Source of the DNA: JANPIX01 sp031425195
GTDB taxonomy: Bacteria > Pseudomonadota > Alphaproteobacteria > Rhodobacterales > Rhodobacteraceae
Assembly (NCBI GenBank): GCA_031425195.1
Contig: JANPIX010000010.1
Coordinates: forward strand, 1-64,000
Direction: 5' to 3'
DNA length: 64,000 nt
Shown: positions 34,258 to 44,022 of the stretch, piece by piece
How positions within the stretch are numbered: the stretch's first letter is position 1
How the letters are laid out: each line of letters opens with the position of its first letter
Position numbers and translations under genes: made by a program
Notes under the pieces: model-generated
The model's database searches: none
The model's input: the letters and a program-made list of their open reading frames with translations, nothing else
Told to the model about the DNA's origin: nothing

Positions 34258-35619
34258 TTACTTGATTTTTTTGCGGTAGAGGATGTCAAGATACACGGCC
34301 AGAACAAGCGCCGTACCCACAACGATCTTCTGATAAGACCCGTCGCCGAACCCGATCAGAACCATGCCCGATTGCAGGCTCAGAATCACAAGCGCGCCAA
34401 GAATGGCGCCGTAGATGGTTCCGGAACCCCCGGCGAGCGATGTGCCGCCGATGACGGCCGCCGCGATGACGTACAGTTCGTCAAGTTCGCCCATCGCGTT
34501 GGTGGCCGAGTTTTGCCGCGCCGATGTGATAACCGCCGCGAGCCCCGCCAGCGACCCCATGAGCGCAAACACCTTGAGCGTCACCCAACGGGTGTTGATC
34601 CCGGCCAGAAGTGCCGCCTCGGGGTTGCCGCCAATCGCAAAGACATAACGGCCAAACCGCGTGCGGTTCATCAGGATGGTCATCAGAATGCCGACGGCGA
34701 TCAGGATCAGAACCGGGATGGCAAAGCCGTGGCTGATGAAGGTACCTTCGGGCAGGTCCTGTCCTGTCGCCTTGGCATAGTTCGCAACGATCCCTTTCGC
34801 CCAGGGATAGGCGTTGACCAGAAGCACCGAGCTGATGATGACCCCACAGCCGATAACCGCCATGACCGTTTCTGCCCACATGGGGCGCAGCGCGAAATCA
34901 TGTTTGCGGCGCTGGGAACGGCCGTTCTGCAACAGCCAAAGCAACCCAAGGCAGGCAAGACCGCCAACGATCCAGCTTCCCACCGCGCCGACGGTGCCAT
35001 ACGGGCCGCCGCCAAGCAGGGCAAAGGTTTCGTCAAGCGGGGCGATGGTCCGGCCGCTTGCCGACAAGAACGCCATGCCCCGCCAGATCAGCAGGCCGCC
35101 CAGTGTGACGATAAAGGATGGGATGCCGCGATAGGCAATCAACCAGCCGTGGAAAATTCCGATCAACGCGCCCAAGACCAGCCCGACAATGGCGGTGATG
35201 ACCCAGATGGCAGGGTGCCCAAGGCCAAGGTACCCGGGCAAGACTTCGGCCTGCAACAGACCCATCGCCATGCCGGTGACGCCAATAATCGAACCGACTG
35301 AAAGGTCGATGTTGCGGGTAATGATGACCAGCACCATCCCCGTGGCCATGATGCCGATGTAGGATGTCTGGACCGACAGGTTCCAAAGGTTGCGTGGGGT
35401 CAGGAAATTCCCGAGGCTCAGATCAAAGGACCCGCCAGACAGAACACTGGCGACGGCGGGGTAAATGTGAAACCCCACCCAGATCAAAAGCAGCGCGCCC
35501 GCCATGCCCAGAAGTCGCGTGTCAATTTCAGTAGCGCGCAGGAATCGACCGACGGGGCCAACATAGGCGTCTCCGCTTGTCGGGACGGCCGGCGCTTTGG
35601 GAGTGCTCGTTTCGGTCAT
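34258..35619 (-). CDS. xylH: Xylose ABC transporter permease
   Basis: A 453-residue inner-membrane permease with about ten or more hydrophobic segments, of the CUT2 (BPD_transp_2) sugar class. Recognisable family blocks are ARNIDLSVGSIIGVTGM-like ITRNIDLSVGSIIG, FIVTLGGLLIWRG and the coupling region NPEAALLAGI. A long insert is present around residue 240. It follows xylF after 159 bp that include a strong hairpin, and lies nine bases before xylG. Confidence 0.92.
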   Translation of the reverse strand: MTETSTPKAPAVPTSGDAYVGPVGRFLRATEIDTRLLGMAGALLLIWVGFHIYPAVASVLSGGSFDLSLGNFLTPRNLWNLSVQTSYIGIMATGMVLVIITRNIDLSVGSIIGVTGMAMGLLQAEVLPGYLGLGHPAIWVITAIVGLVLGALIGIFHGWLIAYRGIPSFIVTLGGLLIWRGMAFLSASGRTIAPLDETFALLGGGPYGTVGAVGSWIVGGLACLGLLWLLQNGRSQRRKHDFALRPMWAETVMAVIGCGVIISSVLLVNAYPWAKGIVANYAKATGQDLPEGTFISHGFAIPVLILIAVGILMTILMNRTRFGRYVFAIGGNPEAALLAGINTRWVTLKVFALMGSLAGLAAVITSARQNSATNAMGELDELYVIAAAVIGGTSLAGGSGTIYGAILGALVILSLQSGMVLIGFGDGSYQKIVVGTALVLAVYLDILYRKKIK

Positions 35620-35739
35620 TTCGTCATCCAGCGCTGCTTGGGTGAAGTGGCATGTGACACCGGGCCAATGGCCTGATCGTCAGCCAGAAAAGGCATCTGC
35701 CGCAATCGCCAGAACTGCCTTCACAATTCAATATGCTTC

Positions 35740-35763
35740 GACGCGGACCAGATGGCCCGCGCC
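35740..35763 (-). repeat. GC-rich hairpin immediately after xylF
   Basis: On the minus strand GGCGCGGGCC (35763-35754) pairs with GGTCCGCGTC (35749-35740) in a 10-bp stem with G-U pairs and a tetraloop, 15 bases past the xylF stop. No T-run follows. Such hairpins after binding-protein genes commonly protect the upstream mRNA and lower expression of the downstream permease. Confidence 0.6.
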
Positions 35764-35778
35764 GAAACCTTCAACCAG

Positions 35779-36804
35779 TTACTGGCAGGCAGCGACGCCT
35801 TCCATGGCACCTTCGCAAGCCGCTTCTTTGGTGATGTGGCCGGCTTCGATCACGACATTCAGGTTGTCTTTCGTGATCGGGGTCGGGTCGAGCAGGATAG
35901 CGTTCATTTCAACGCCATTTGCACCGCCCGAGAACTTGGTTGCGCCAGCAACCGAGTCGAGCGCAGCACCACCGGCCAGAGCCGACGCGATTTCACCAGC
36001 AGCCTTGCCCAGTGCACGGGCGTCTTTCCAGACCGAAACAGTCTGGCTGCCACGCGCAACGCGGTTCAGAGCGGCAAGGTCACCGTCCTGGCCACCGACC
36101 GGAACGTTCAGGCCCTGCGCAGCAAGTGCTGCGATCACGCCACCAGCCATACCGTCGTTTTCTGCCAGAACGGCATCAACGGCGTTGTCGTTGGCGGTCA
36201 GGATCTGCTCCATGTTTTTCTGAGCATTTTCCGGCTTCCAGCCGTCAGAGAACGCTTCGCCGACGATCTTGATCTTGCCGTCGGTCACGGACTGACCGAT
36301 CACGGACATCATGCCTTCCAGCAGGAATGCAGCGTTCGGATCGCCGGGATCGCCCTTGATGATGGCATAGTTGCCTTCGGGTTTTGCAGCCATCACATTT
36401 TCGGCGATGATGCGGCCCACGCCGACGTTGTCGAATGTCAGATAGAAGGTGCGTGCATCTTCGATCAGGCGGTCATAACCAACGACCGGGATGCCTTCGG
36501 CAGCGGCGGCTTCGATTGCCGGCCCGATGGCGTCTTTGTCCCACGCGTTGATGATCAGCGCGTTTGCACCTTGTGCAATCAGGGCTTCGATATCGGTCAA
36601 CTGCTTGGCAGACGACGATTCGGCGTCAGCCGAAATGTATTCGTCGCCAGCTGCTTCGATCGCTGCTTTCATCGCAGCTTCGTCAATCTTCCAGCGCTCT
36701 TCCTGAAAGCTTGCCCATGAAACACCGATTTTCTTGCCTTCGGCCAAAGCCGCGGTCGAGAAGCCGGCAGCAGCGATGACTGCCAGCAAAATTGCGTTAC
36801 GCAT
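35779..36804 (-). CDS. xylF: Xylose ABC transporter substrate-binding protein
   Basis: A 341-residue periplasmic protein with a Sec signal peptide (cleavage after Ala21, AALA-EGKK). The mature part is a type 1 periplasmic binding fold: IGVSWASFQEERWK, ANALIINAWDKDAIGPA, GYDRLIEDAR and PVGGQDGDLAALNR match XylF-type proteins. The ATG follows a strong GGGAGGATAAAA site, fitting high expression. It is the first gene of the xyl operon and divergent from xylR. Confidence 0.94.
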   Translation of the reverse strand: MRNAILLAVIAAAGFSTAALAEGKKIGVSWASFQEERWKIDEAAMKAAIEAAGDEYISADAESSSAKQLTDIEALIAQGANALIINAWDKDAIGPAIEAAAAEGIPVVGYDRLIEDARTFYLTFDNVGVGRIIAENVMAAKPEGNYAIIKGDPGDPNAAFLLEGMMSVIGQSVTDGKIKIVGEAFSDGWKPENAQKNMEQILTANDNAVDAVLAENDGMAGGVIAALAAQGLNVPVGGQDGDLAALNRVARGSQTVSVWKDARALGKAAGEIASALAGGAALDSVAGATKFSGGANGVEMNAILLDPTPITKDNLNVVIEAGHITKEAACEGAMEGVAACQ

Positions 36805-36884
36805 TTTTATCCTCCCATGGATGCGGCCAATGCATGGCCGGCCCGACAGATTCGCCGGTACGCGGGGAAAATGGCGTGAATAAA

Positions 36885-36921
36885 TTCAGTTGTCAAAATA
36901 AAATTGATGCGAAAAACTGAA
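36885..36921. promoter_or_regulatory. Candidate XylR operator in the xylF/xylR spacer
   Basis: Within the 214-bp divergent spacer, TTCAGTT (36885-36891) and its exact inverted copy AACTGAA (36915-36921) flank a 23-base AT-rich core. The half-site centres are 30 bp apart, about three helical turns. The AT-rich core stands out in this GC-rich sequence. A dimeric or tetrameric ROK repressor could bind here and control both directions. Confidence 0.45.
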
Positions 36922-37018
36922 GTTGCCTGTGTTATGGTCAGTTTCACGCTGCAACGCAGAAAAAACATGTACGAAACGGCGCAATCTGCCGCCATTTTGT
37001 TCGAGGGCCAAAGAAATC

Positions 37019-38293
37019 ATGCCGCCAACGCGAAAGTCTGGCAATGAACAGATCAAAACTGGCTGCGGCCCGCTGATCCCACCACTGGCCGAATCGCTGC
37101 GCCCGTTGCGGCAGCAGGTGTTCGAACGTGTTCGTGCGGCGGGGCTCATTCCCCGCGTGCAGGTGGCAAAGGAACTTGGGGTCAGCCCAGCCTCGGTCAC
37201 CACGCTCACGCAGGAACTGATCGAAGCCGGATTGATAGAAGAGGTCGCAACGTCGCGCGATGGTGATCAGGGGCGCGGCCGGCCTGCGGTGGCGCTTGGC
37301 GTCCGTGCCGATGCGCATCGGGTGTGCGGTTTAAAGGTGTCGGATCAGAACCTGTCCGCTGTGATCACGGATTTTGCCGGCAATCATCTGGCCAACCATT
37401 CGGTCGACCGCAGGCCCGCCGCTGAAAGCCCGGATGACGTCGTCAATCTGATCGAGGCGTTGATTGATGCGGTCACGCAAAAGGCGAACATGGCCCGCAG
37501 TGACCTGTCTGCTGTCGGGATCGCCATCCCTGGCTATATCGAAAGTGCGGCAGGCCGGGTGATCTGGTCGTCCGTGCTGTCTGAACGCAATGTCCCGCTG
37601 GCGGCGCTCGCGTCGGCCCGGATCGGGCTTCCCGTCTATATCGACAACGACGCCAATCTTTGCGCCATGGCCGAACTTTGGTTCGGCGCTGGCCGGGGAC
37701 GGTCTGATTTTGCGGTCGTTACCATCGAACACGGGCTGGGCATGGGGTTGGTCCTGAACCACCGTCTGTATCGCGGCGCACGGGGCTTGGGCATGGAGCT
37801 TGGACATACCAAGGCGCAGTTGGACGGTGCGCTTTGCCGATGTGGACAGCGCGGCTGTCTGGAGGCTTATGTCGCCGATTACGCCTTGGCGCGCGAGGCG
37901 ACGGTTGCGCTTAACCTGACGCACCGTGACGGGCAGTCGATGAAGGTTCTGCTGGAAAGTCTGTATGACCACGCAAAGGCAGGCAATGCTGCCGCCCGGT
38001 CGATCTTTCGGCGCGCAGGGCGGTATCTGGCGGTCGGTCTGTCCAACGTTGTGAACCTGTTCGATCCCGCCCTTATCATCCTGTCGGGTGAACGGATGCG
38101 CTTTGACTACCTTTATGCCAACGAAACGCTGGCCGAGATGGAAAACATGGCCATCGCCACTGGCCGCCCCTTGCCCAAGATCGAAATTCACGCCTGGGGC
38201 GATCTGCTGTGGGCACACGGCGCGGCAGCGCTCGCGCTCAGCGAAGTGAGCGAGGGGCTGCTGTCATCGGCGCGTGATATCGCGGCGCAGTGA
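37019..38293 (+). CDS. xylR: ROK-family transcriptional regulator of the xylose operon
   Basis: About 424 residues. An N-terminal winged helix-turn-helix (PRVQVAKELGVSPASVTTLTQELIEAGLI) precedes a ROK domain with IDNDANLCAMAELWFGAGRG and the zinc motif CRCGQRGCLEAY. Such proteins repress sugar operons and release DNA upon binding the sugar. It is divergent from xylF, which supports control of the xyl genes. The start at 37019 is chosen for the HTH position; the frame is open from 36923. A 6-bp hairpin (38299-38314) follows the stop. Confidence 0.88.
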   Translation: MPPTRKSGNEQIKTGCGPLIPPLAESLRPLRQQVFERVRAAGLIPRVQVAKELGVSPASVTTLTQELIEAGLIEEVATSRDGDQGRGRPAVALGVRADAHRVCGLKVSDQNLSAVITDFAGNHLANHSVDRRPAAESPDDVVNLIEALIDAVTQKANMARSDLSAVGIAIPGYIESAAGRVIWSSVLSERNVPLAALASARIGLPVYIDNDANLCAMAELWFGAGRGRSDFAVVTIEHGLGMGLVLNHRLYRGARGLGMELGHTKAQLDGALCRCGQRGCLEAYVADYALAREATVALNLTHRDGQSMKVLLESLYDHAKAGNAAARSIFRRAGRYLAVGLSNVVNLFDPALIILSGERMRFDYLYANETLAEMENMAIATGRPLPKIEIHAWGDLLWAHGAAALALSEVSEGLLSSARDIAAQ

Positions 38294-38298
38294 ACAGA

Positions 38299-38314
38299 CG
38301 GCGGAACACCGCCG
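38299..38314 (+). terminator. Short GC hairpin after xylR
   Basis: CGGCGG (38299-38304) and CCGCCG (38309-38314) form a 6-bp stem with an AACA loop, five bases past the stop codon. No T-run follows, so this may be a 3'-end stabiliser or a weak or factor-dependent terminator. Confidence 0.35.
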
Positions 38315-38404
38315 CTGCGCTGATCCCGGAACCATTCTCCGTCTTGTGCGTTGCCGGTTGCGCCCGGTGCTGCAATAGTCGCGAGGTGAATCGGGGGACG
38401 TGAT

Positions 38405-40213
38405 GTGGCGCTGAAAACGGTCTTGAAAACGGCGGTTGCGACAGCTTTTTGCGCGATCACCGCATTGCCGGGACAGGCTTTCGATGCTGTCGATTTCCGC
38501 GTTACAGGTGCCCCCGCGGCGTTGGAACGCACCTTGCGCGAATCGTCCGCCTTGCTTGGGGCCGTGCGGGAAGAAACCACCGAGCCACAAGATTTGTTTT
38601 CGGCAGCACTTGCGGAATACGGGCGTCTCGTGGGTGCTCTTTACTCCGAAGGATACTATTCGCCCGTCGTCAACGTCCTGATCGACGGGCGCGAGGCAGC
38701 TGGCATACCGCCCGTTGATGCGCCGACCAAGATCGGTGCGATACAGGTGCTCGTCCAACCCGGCCCGGCCTTCCAGTTCGGTCAGGCCCGCGTGGCACCG
38801 CTGACGCCGGACACGACGCTGCCACCCGGTTTCGCCGTTGGAGAGCCCGCCCGAAGTGGTCTTGTACAGGACGCTGTCGCCGCAGGGATCAAGGGTTGGC
38901 GCGATGCCGGGCATGCCAAAGCCGCGACCGCCGACGAATCCATCGTGGCCGACCACGCAACGAACAGGCTGGCGGCAAATATCACCTTGAACCCCGGCCC
39001 ACGTCTGCGTTTTGGCGATCTGCGCATCGAAGGCGCGGAACGCATGCGCGAAAGCCGTATCCGCGCGATAGCAGGCCTGCCGGTCGGGCGTGTCTTCGAC
39101 CCTGATGACCTGGAGCGAAGTGCCGAACGTCTTCGTCGCACCGGCGTCTTCAAATCCATCAGCCTGACCGAGGATGAAACCATCACCGACCCCGATCTTC
39201 TGGGCATCACCGCCACGCTGGTCGAGGAAAAACGGCGGCGTTACAGTTTTGGCGCGGAATTGGCCAGCCTTGACGGTGTGACGCTGTCGGGCGAATGGAT
39301 TCACCGCAACCTTTTCGGTGGCGCGGAACGCCTTACTGTCGATGGCGAGGTGACCAATATCGGCGCGCAGCAAAGCGGAGTTGATTACGTCCTTGGTGTA
39401 ACACTGGACCGCCCTGCGACCTTTCGCGCCGACACAACGCTAAGTTTCAACATCGACGCTGAAAGCCTGGATGAGGAAGATTACACAACAACGCTTGGCC
39501 GCATCGGCGCAACACTGTCGCGTGATTTTACGGATACCCTGACGGGTCGCATCGGGCTGGAATACACCAACGGCAGTTTTACCGATGAAACTGGCACTTT
39601 CAACTTTCAACAGGTCTCGCTGCCCATCGGTCTGACGCTGGACCGCAGGGACGATCCGCTCAACGCCGCAAAAGGCTATTATATCGATGCAGAACTGATG
39701 CCATTTCAGGGGCTTGGCGACAGCGCCTCTGGCACTCGGGTCAAACTGGACGCCCGTGCCTATCGCGGCTTTGGCACCACACGCAAAGTGGTAATCGCGG
39801 GAAGGGTACAAGCGGGCGCGATATTTGGGGCCGACATTGCCACGACCCCGCGTGACTATCTGTTCTATTCCGGTGGCGGCGGCACGGTGCGGGGACAGCC
39901 CTATCAATCGCTTGGCGTTGCTGTCGTGGAAGAAGGCGGCGAATTGGTGGAAACCGGCGGTACCGCCTTTGTCGGCGGGTCGGTTGAACTGCGCGCCATG
40001 GTCACAGACACAATCGGGGTCGTGGGGTTTGTGGACGTGGGTCAGGTAAGCGCGCTTGATTTCAACGGGTCTGACGGGTTTCACGCGGGCGCGGGCATCG
40101 GGGTGCGCTATGCAACCGGGTTTGGGCCGATCCGGCTTGATGTGGCCACCCCGGTTGCGGGCGACACGGGCGATGGCGTGCAGATTTACGTCGGCATCGG
40201 GCAGTCATTCTGA
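38405..40213 (+). CDS. tamA: Autotransporter assembly factor TamA (Omp85 family)
   Basis: A 602-residue outer-membrane protein with a Sec signal peptide ending near residue 26, N-terminal POTRA domains (FGDLRIEGAERMRESRIRAI, LPVGRVFDPDDLERSAERLR) and a C-terminal 16-stranded Omp85 barrel ending in a typical VGIGQSF terminal strand. It works with TamB in export and outer-membrane insertion of beta-barrel proteins and in lipid transport. The start is GTG after GGGGGACGTGAT. The stop overlaps the tamB ATG by one base. Confidence 0.93.
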   Translation: MALKTVLKTAVATAFCAITALPGQAFDAVDFRVTGAPAALERTLRESSALLGAVREETTEPQDLFSAALAEYGRLVGALYSEGYYSPVVNVLIDGREAAGIPPVDAPTKIGAIQVLVQPGPAFQFGQARVAPLTPDTTLPPGFAVGEPARSGLVQDAVAAGIKGWRDAGHAKAATADESIVADHATNRLAANITLNPGPRLRFGDLRIEGAERMRESRIRAIAGLPVGRVFDPDDLERSAERLRRTGVFKSISLTEDETITDPDLLGITATLVEEKRRRYSFGAELASLDGVTLSGEWIHRNLFGGAERLTVDGEVTNIGAQQSGVDYVLGVTLDRPATFRADTTLSFNIDAESLDEEDYTTTLGRIGATLSRDFTDTLTGRIGLEYTNGSFTDETGTFNFQQVSLPIGLTLDRRDDPLNAAKGYYIDAELMPFQGLGDSASGTRVKLDARAYRGFGTTRKVVIAGRVQAGAIFGADIATTPRDYLFYSGGGGTVRGQPYQSLGVAVVEEGGELVETGGTAFVGGSVELRAMVTDTIGVVGFVDVGQVSALDFNGSDGFHAGAGIGVRYATGFGPIRLDVATPVAGDTGDGVQIYVGIGQSF

Positions 40214-43200
40214 TGCGGTGGATCGTTGTTCCTCTGTATCTGCTTCCCGCTGTTGCTCTGGCCCAAACAGATGACCGCAGTTTTCTGACGGCCTTTCTGG
40301 AAGAACGCCTGTCAGACGCAGGCCGAACCGTAACGGTCACCGGGTTTGCAGGTGCGCTGTCATCGCGCGCGACGATACAGGAACTGACGATTGCCGACGC
40401 GCAGGGCATCTGGATCACCCTGCGCGGGGTGACACTTGACTGGACGCGTTCGGCGCTGCTGTCCGGGAACCTTTCCGTCAACACACTGACGGCCGACGAA
40501 ATCATTCTCGACCGCCCGCCGGTGACGGACGATGGCCTTCCATCGCCAGAGGCGCGAGGGTTTGCCCTGCCCGAACTGCCGGTATCGATCAACATCGGGA
40601 CCATCGGCGCGGACCGCATTGTCGTGGGCGAGGCGGTGTTCGGCACTGCCATCGAAGGGCGGCTTGACGCGTCAATGTCGCTTGCCGGGGGCGAGGGCAC
40701 GGCGCGGGTTCTTCTTGAACGAACGGATGACGGCCCCGATGGCCAGATCAGCCTGGACGCAAGCTATGCCAACGCCACGCAGGCGCTTTCCGTCAACCTG
40801 AACGCGGTCGAGGCACAGGGTGGTATCGCGGGCCGCCTGTTGGGGATTCCGGGCGATCCGTCGCTTGATCTTTCCATCGTGGGCGACGGCACCTTGGCCG
40901 ATTTTGACGCCGAAATCGGCCTCGCGTCAGATGGGGCTGACCGACTGAACGGGCAAGTACGCCTTTCGCAGTCAGATGCCGGCGCGCAAGCGTTTGTCGC
41001 CGATCTGCGCGGCGACATCGCACCCCTGTTTCTGCCTCAGTATGCCGAATTCTTCGGCCCCGAAGTCACCCTGCAAACGCAGGGCACGACACGCGTCGGT
41101 GGCGGGCTTGATCTGCGCGCCCTGAAGATTTCCACCCAGTCGCTGCAACTCGACGGGTCGGTTGTGACGGATGCGGGCGGTCTGCCCGAAAAGTTCAGCC
41201 TGATCGGGTCCCTTGCTGCACCGGACGGGTCACCGGTGCTCCTTCCTGTGGCGAACCAGCCTGATACACGCGTCGATAGCGCGAACCTTGCCCTGACCTA
41301 TGATCGATCGGTCGACAATGGCTGGTCGCTCGACGCGCAGATTGCCGGGTTTGAAAGTGCCAGCCTGTCGATGGCCGCCACGACACTTGAAGGGTCGGGT
41401 CGTATTACGCGGGCCCAAGGCGACGTCGGACCGGTCGTTGGCGGCAATGTTCGCTTCGCGGCCACGTCTGTTGTTCCCGCGGATCCCGCGCTTGGCCAGG
41501 CGCTGGGCGATGCGATCAACGGCAATGCAACGTTCTTCTGGGAACAGGGCAATCCGCTCCGCCTGCCGCGATTGGCGGTTACGGGGGATGATTATGGCAT
41601 CGAGGCCAAGGGCGTGATCGGTGGCTTTATTCAGGGATTCCCCCTGTCGGGAAGTGCGACGCTGCGGGCCGATGATTTGTCCCGCTTTGCGACGCTGGCC
41701 GACCGGCCGCTTGCTGGCCGCGCCACAGGCGATATTCGCGGCGGGGGGACAATTCTTGCCGGAAGTTTTGACATGCAGGCCGCCCTTCTGACCCAGAACC
41801 TCGCCGTCGGCATCGCCGAAGCGGATAATCTTCTGAAAGGCGCATCGACCATCAATCTGTCTGTCATGCGTGATGAAACGGGCACTCTTTTGCGGGAACT
41901 CACAGTCAAGGCCGCCACACTTTCGATGAAAGCACAGGGCCGCTTGGCAACAGCGGGCAATGACCTGACGGCGGACGTCGATTTCGCCGATCTTTCCGCG
42001 CTGGGCGGGCGGTATCAGGGCAGTCTGAAGGGTCAGGCGGCCCTGACCGGCACTTTTGAACAGGCCAACATCACCCTGAATGCCGATGGAAACGGGCTTG
42101 CCATAGGGCAGCCGCGCGTTGACGCCCTGCTGCAAGGGCCGTCACGGCTGACAATTGATGCTGTTGCGACCCAGGGGCAGATTGACCTGCGCGATTTTCG
42201 AATCACGGCGGCGACGATGGAGGCCACCGCACAGGGCCAACTGTCAGCCAGCAACAGCGACGTCGAAGCCAAGCTCGCGGTAACTGATCTTGCCGCCCTT
42301 GGCGGGGGTTTTGGCGGATCGATCACAACTTCGGCTATGTTCCAGGGCGGGATGGCGAACGGTCGGCTGCAAATGGACGGGAATGGCAACAACCTGTCTC
42401 TTGGCATTCCGCAGATTGACCGTTTGCTGCAGGGTGCAACAGACATTGCGGCCAATCTGGTCGTTCGCGACGGGATTGCGCGGGTTGAGGATGCACGCCT
42501 GACGAACCCGCAACTTCGGGCATCAGCCTCGGGCACGGCAGAACTGCTCGCCATTGACGCGCGGCTCGGCAATCTTGCGGTGGTGCTTCCCGATTTCCCC
42601 GGGCCGGTCACGGTGTCGGGTACAGCCGCAGCGACGGGCGCGGATTATCAGGTAAACCTCACGGGAACCGGCCCGGGCCAGATTGCGGCGCGTGTCGCCG
42701 GCACGGTCGCCACGAATTTCCAGACTGCCAATCTGACCATCGGTGGTTCGGCGCAGGCGGGGCTTGCCGACGTGTTTCTGCGACCGCGCAGCATCAATGG
42801 CCCTGTTCGGTTTGATCTTCGCCTGCAAGGACCTTTGGCCTTGTCGGCGCTGTCGGGGCGCGCTTCGCTGGCTGGGGGCCGGTTTTCCGACCCGGGCCTG
42901 CCGTTCTCGCTTCAGGATGTGACTGCCACAGCCGATCTGTCGGGCGGCAGGGCGCAGACGACGTTCAGCACGGCCCTGACAACGGGGGGCAGGGTCGAAG
43001 GCGGCGGATCGGTCGGACTGTCGGCCCCCTATCCTACCAACCTGACAGCGACATTGACTCAGGTCATTGCGCGTGATCCGCGGCTTTATGAGACGCGGAT
43101 GAACGGTGACGTGGCAATCAACGGCGGCCTTACCGCCGGTGCCATTATCAGCGGCAACCTCACGCTGAATGAAACCGAACTGCGCGTGCCGTCAACCGGT

Positions 43201-44022
43201 CTTGGCGCGAACGGATTGCTGCCCACGCTGCAACACACAGCCGAACCACCCGATGTCCGGGAAACCCGCGTGCGCGCCGGGCTGATCCAAGGCGGGGGTA
43301 CTGGCGCGGGGCGCACCGCCGCCCAACCCTTTGGCCTTGATCTGCTGATTTCTGCCCCTGCGCGTGTTTTCGTTCGCGGACGGGGGCTTGATGCAGAATT
43401 GGGTGGGGAATTGCGACTGGGCGGTACCACTGCAAATGTGCAGCCCATTGGCGGCTTTGATCTCATCCGGGGCAGACTGGACATTCTTGGCAAGAGGCTT
43501 GTCCTGTCGCAGGCCCGGTTGCAACTTGAAGGCAATTTCGATCCGCGCCTTGACGTGCTTGCATCCACCGAAAGCGACGGCATCACAAGTTCGGTCCAGA
43601 TTTCCGGTCTGGCGAGCGCGCCTGACGTCAGCTTTGTTTCATCCCCCGAACTGCCCGAGGAGGAGGTTCTGTCGCGCCTTTTGTTTGGACGCGGCCTGAC
43701 GCAGCTTTCACCGCTTCAGGCGGTCCAGCTTGCAGGTGCCGTGGCCACCCTTGCCGGCCGCGGGGGCATCGGGATCATTGGTCGCTTGCGGCAGGGTATC
43801 GGGCTTGATGATCTGGACTTCGAATCGTCCGAAGAAGGTGGCACCAGTGTCACCGTCGGGAAATACCTGTCGCGAAACCTGTATACCGAAGTGATCGTGG
43901 GCGATGACGGGAAAAGCGAAATACAGTTGAATCTTGATGTGACCGATAGTGTCACAGTGCGCGGCAGGGTTGGTGACGACGGCAACACGGGCCTGGGTGT
44001 GTTCCTCGAAAAAGACTACTGA
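40213..44022 (+). CDS. tamB: Translocation and assembly module protein TamB
   Basis: A 1269-residue AsmA/VPS13-like bridge protein. An N-terminal hydrophobic anchor or signal (VVPLYLLPAVALAQ) is followed by a very long repetitive beta-rich region with repeated LQG-type blocks (ALLQGPSRLTID, RLLQGATDIAAN) and the conserved C-terminal TamB domain (DUF490), including LPEEEVLSRLLFGRGLTQLSPLQA and a final VFLEKDY. It spans the periplasm and pairs with TamA. It starts within the tamA stop (TGATG) and overlaps the end of yihY by seven bases. Confidence 0.93.
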   Translation: MRWIVVPLYLLPAVALAQTDDRSFLTAFLEERLSDAGRTVTVTGFAGALSSRATIQELTIADAQGIWITLRGVTLDWTRSALLSGNLSVNTLTADEIILDRPPVTDDGLPSPEARGFALPELPVSINIGTIGADRIVVGEAVFGTAIEGRLDASMSLAGGEGTARVLLERTDDGPDGQISLDASYANATQALSVNLNAVEAQGGIAGRLLGIPGDPSLDLSIVGDGTLADFDAEIGLASDGADRLNGQVRLSQSDAGAQAFVADLRGDIAPLFLPQYAEFFGPEVTLQTQGTTRVGGGLDLRALKISTQSLQLDGSVVTDAGGLPEKFSLIGSLAAPDGSPVLLPVANQPDTRVDSANLALTYDRSVDNGWSLDAQIAGFESASLSMAATTLEGSGRITRAQGDVGPVVGGNVRFAATSVVPADPALGQALGDAINGNATFFWEQGNPLRLPRLAVTGDDYGIEAKGVIGGFIQGFPLSGSATLRADDLSRFATLADRPLAGRATGDIRGGGTILAGSFDMQAALLTQNLAVGIAEADNLLKGASTINLSVMRDETGTLLRELTVKAATLSMKAQGRLATAGNDLTADVDFADLSALGGRYQGSLKGQAALTGTFEQANITLNADGNGLAIGQPRVDALLQGPSRLTIDAVATQGQIDLRDFRITAATMEATAQGQLSASNSDVEAKLAVTDLAALGGGFGGSITTSAMFQGGMANGRLQMDGNGNNLSLGIPQIDRLLQGATDIAANLVVRDGIARVEDARLTNPQLRASASGTAELLAIDARLGNLAVVLPDFPGPVTVSGTAAATGADYQVNLTGTGPGQIAARVAGTVATNFQTANLTIGGSAQAGLADVFLRPRSINGPVRFDLRLQGPLALSALSGRASLAGGRFSDPGLPFSLQDVTATADLSGGRAQTTFSTALTTGGRVEGGGSVGLSAPYPTNLTATLTQVIARDPRLYETRMNGDVAINGGLTAGAIISGNLTLNETELRVPSTGLGANGLLPTLQHTAEPPDVRETRVRAGLIQGGGTGAGRTAAQPFGLDLLISAPARVFVRGRGLDAELGGELRLGGTTANVQPIGGFDLIRGRLDILGKRLVLSQARLQLEGNFDPRLDVLASTESDGITSSVQISGLASAPDVSFVSSPELPEEEVLSRLLFGRGLTQLSPLQAVQLAGAVATLAGRGGIGIIGRLRQGIGLDDLDFESSEEGGTSVTVGKYLSRNLYTEVIVGDDGKSEIQLNLDVTDSVTVRGRVGDDGNTGLGVFLEKDY

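Noticed and set aside
34123..35301. 392-codon plus-strand frame inside xylH
   Set aside because: Antisense to a clear membrane permease; extremely polar composition rich in Arg, Asp and Gln results from reading hydrophobic codons in reverse.
41230..42135. 301-codon minus-strand frame inside tamB
   Set aside because: Shadow of TamB; no motif and no start signal.
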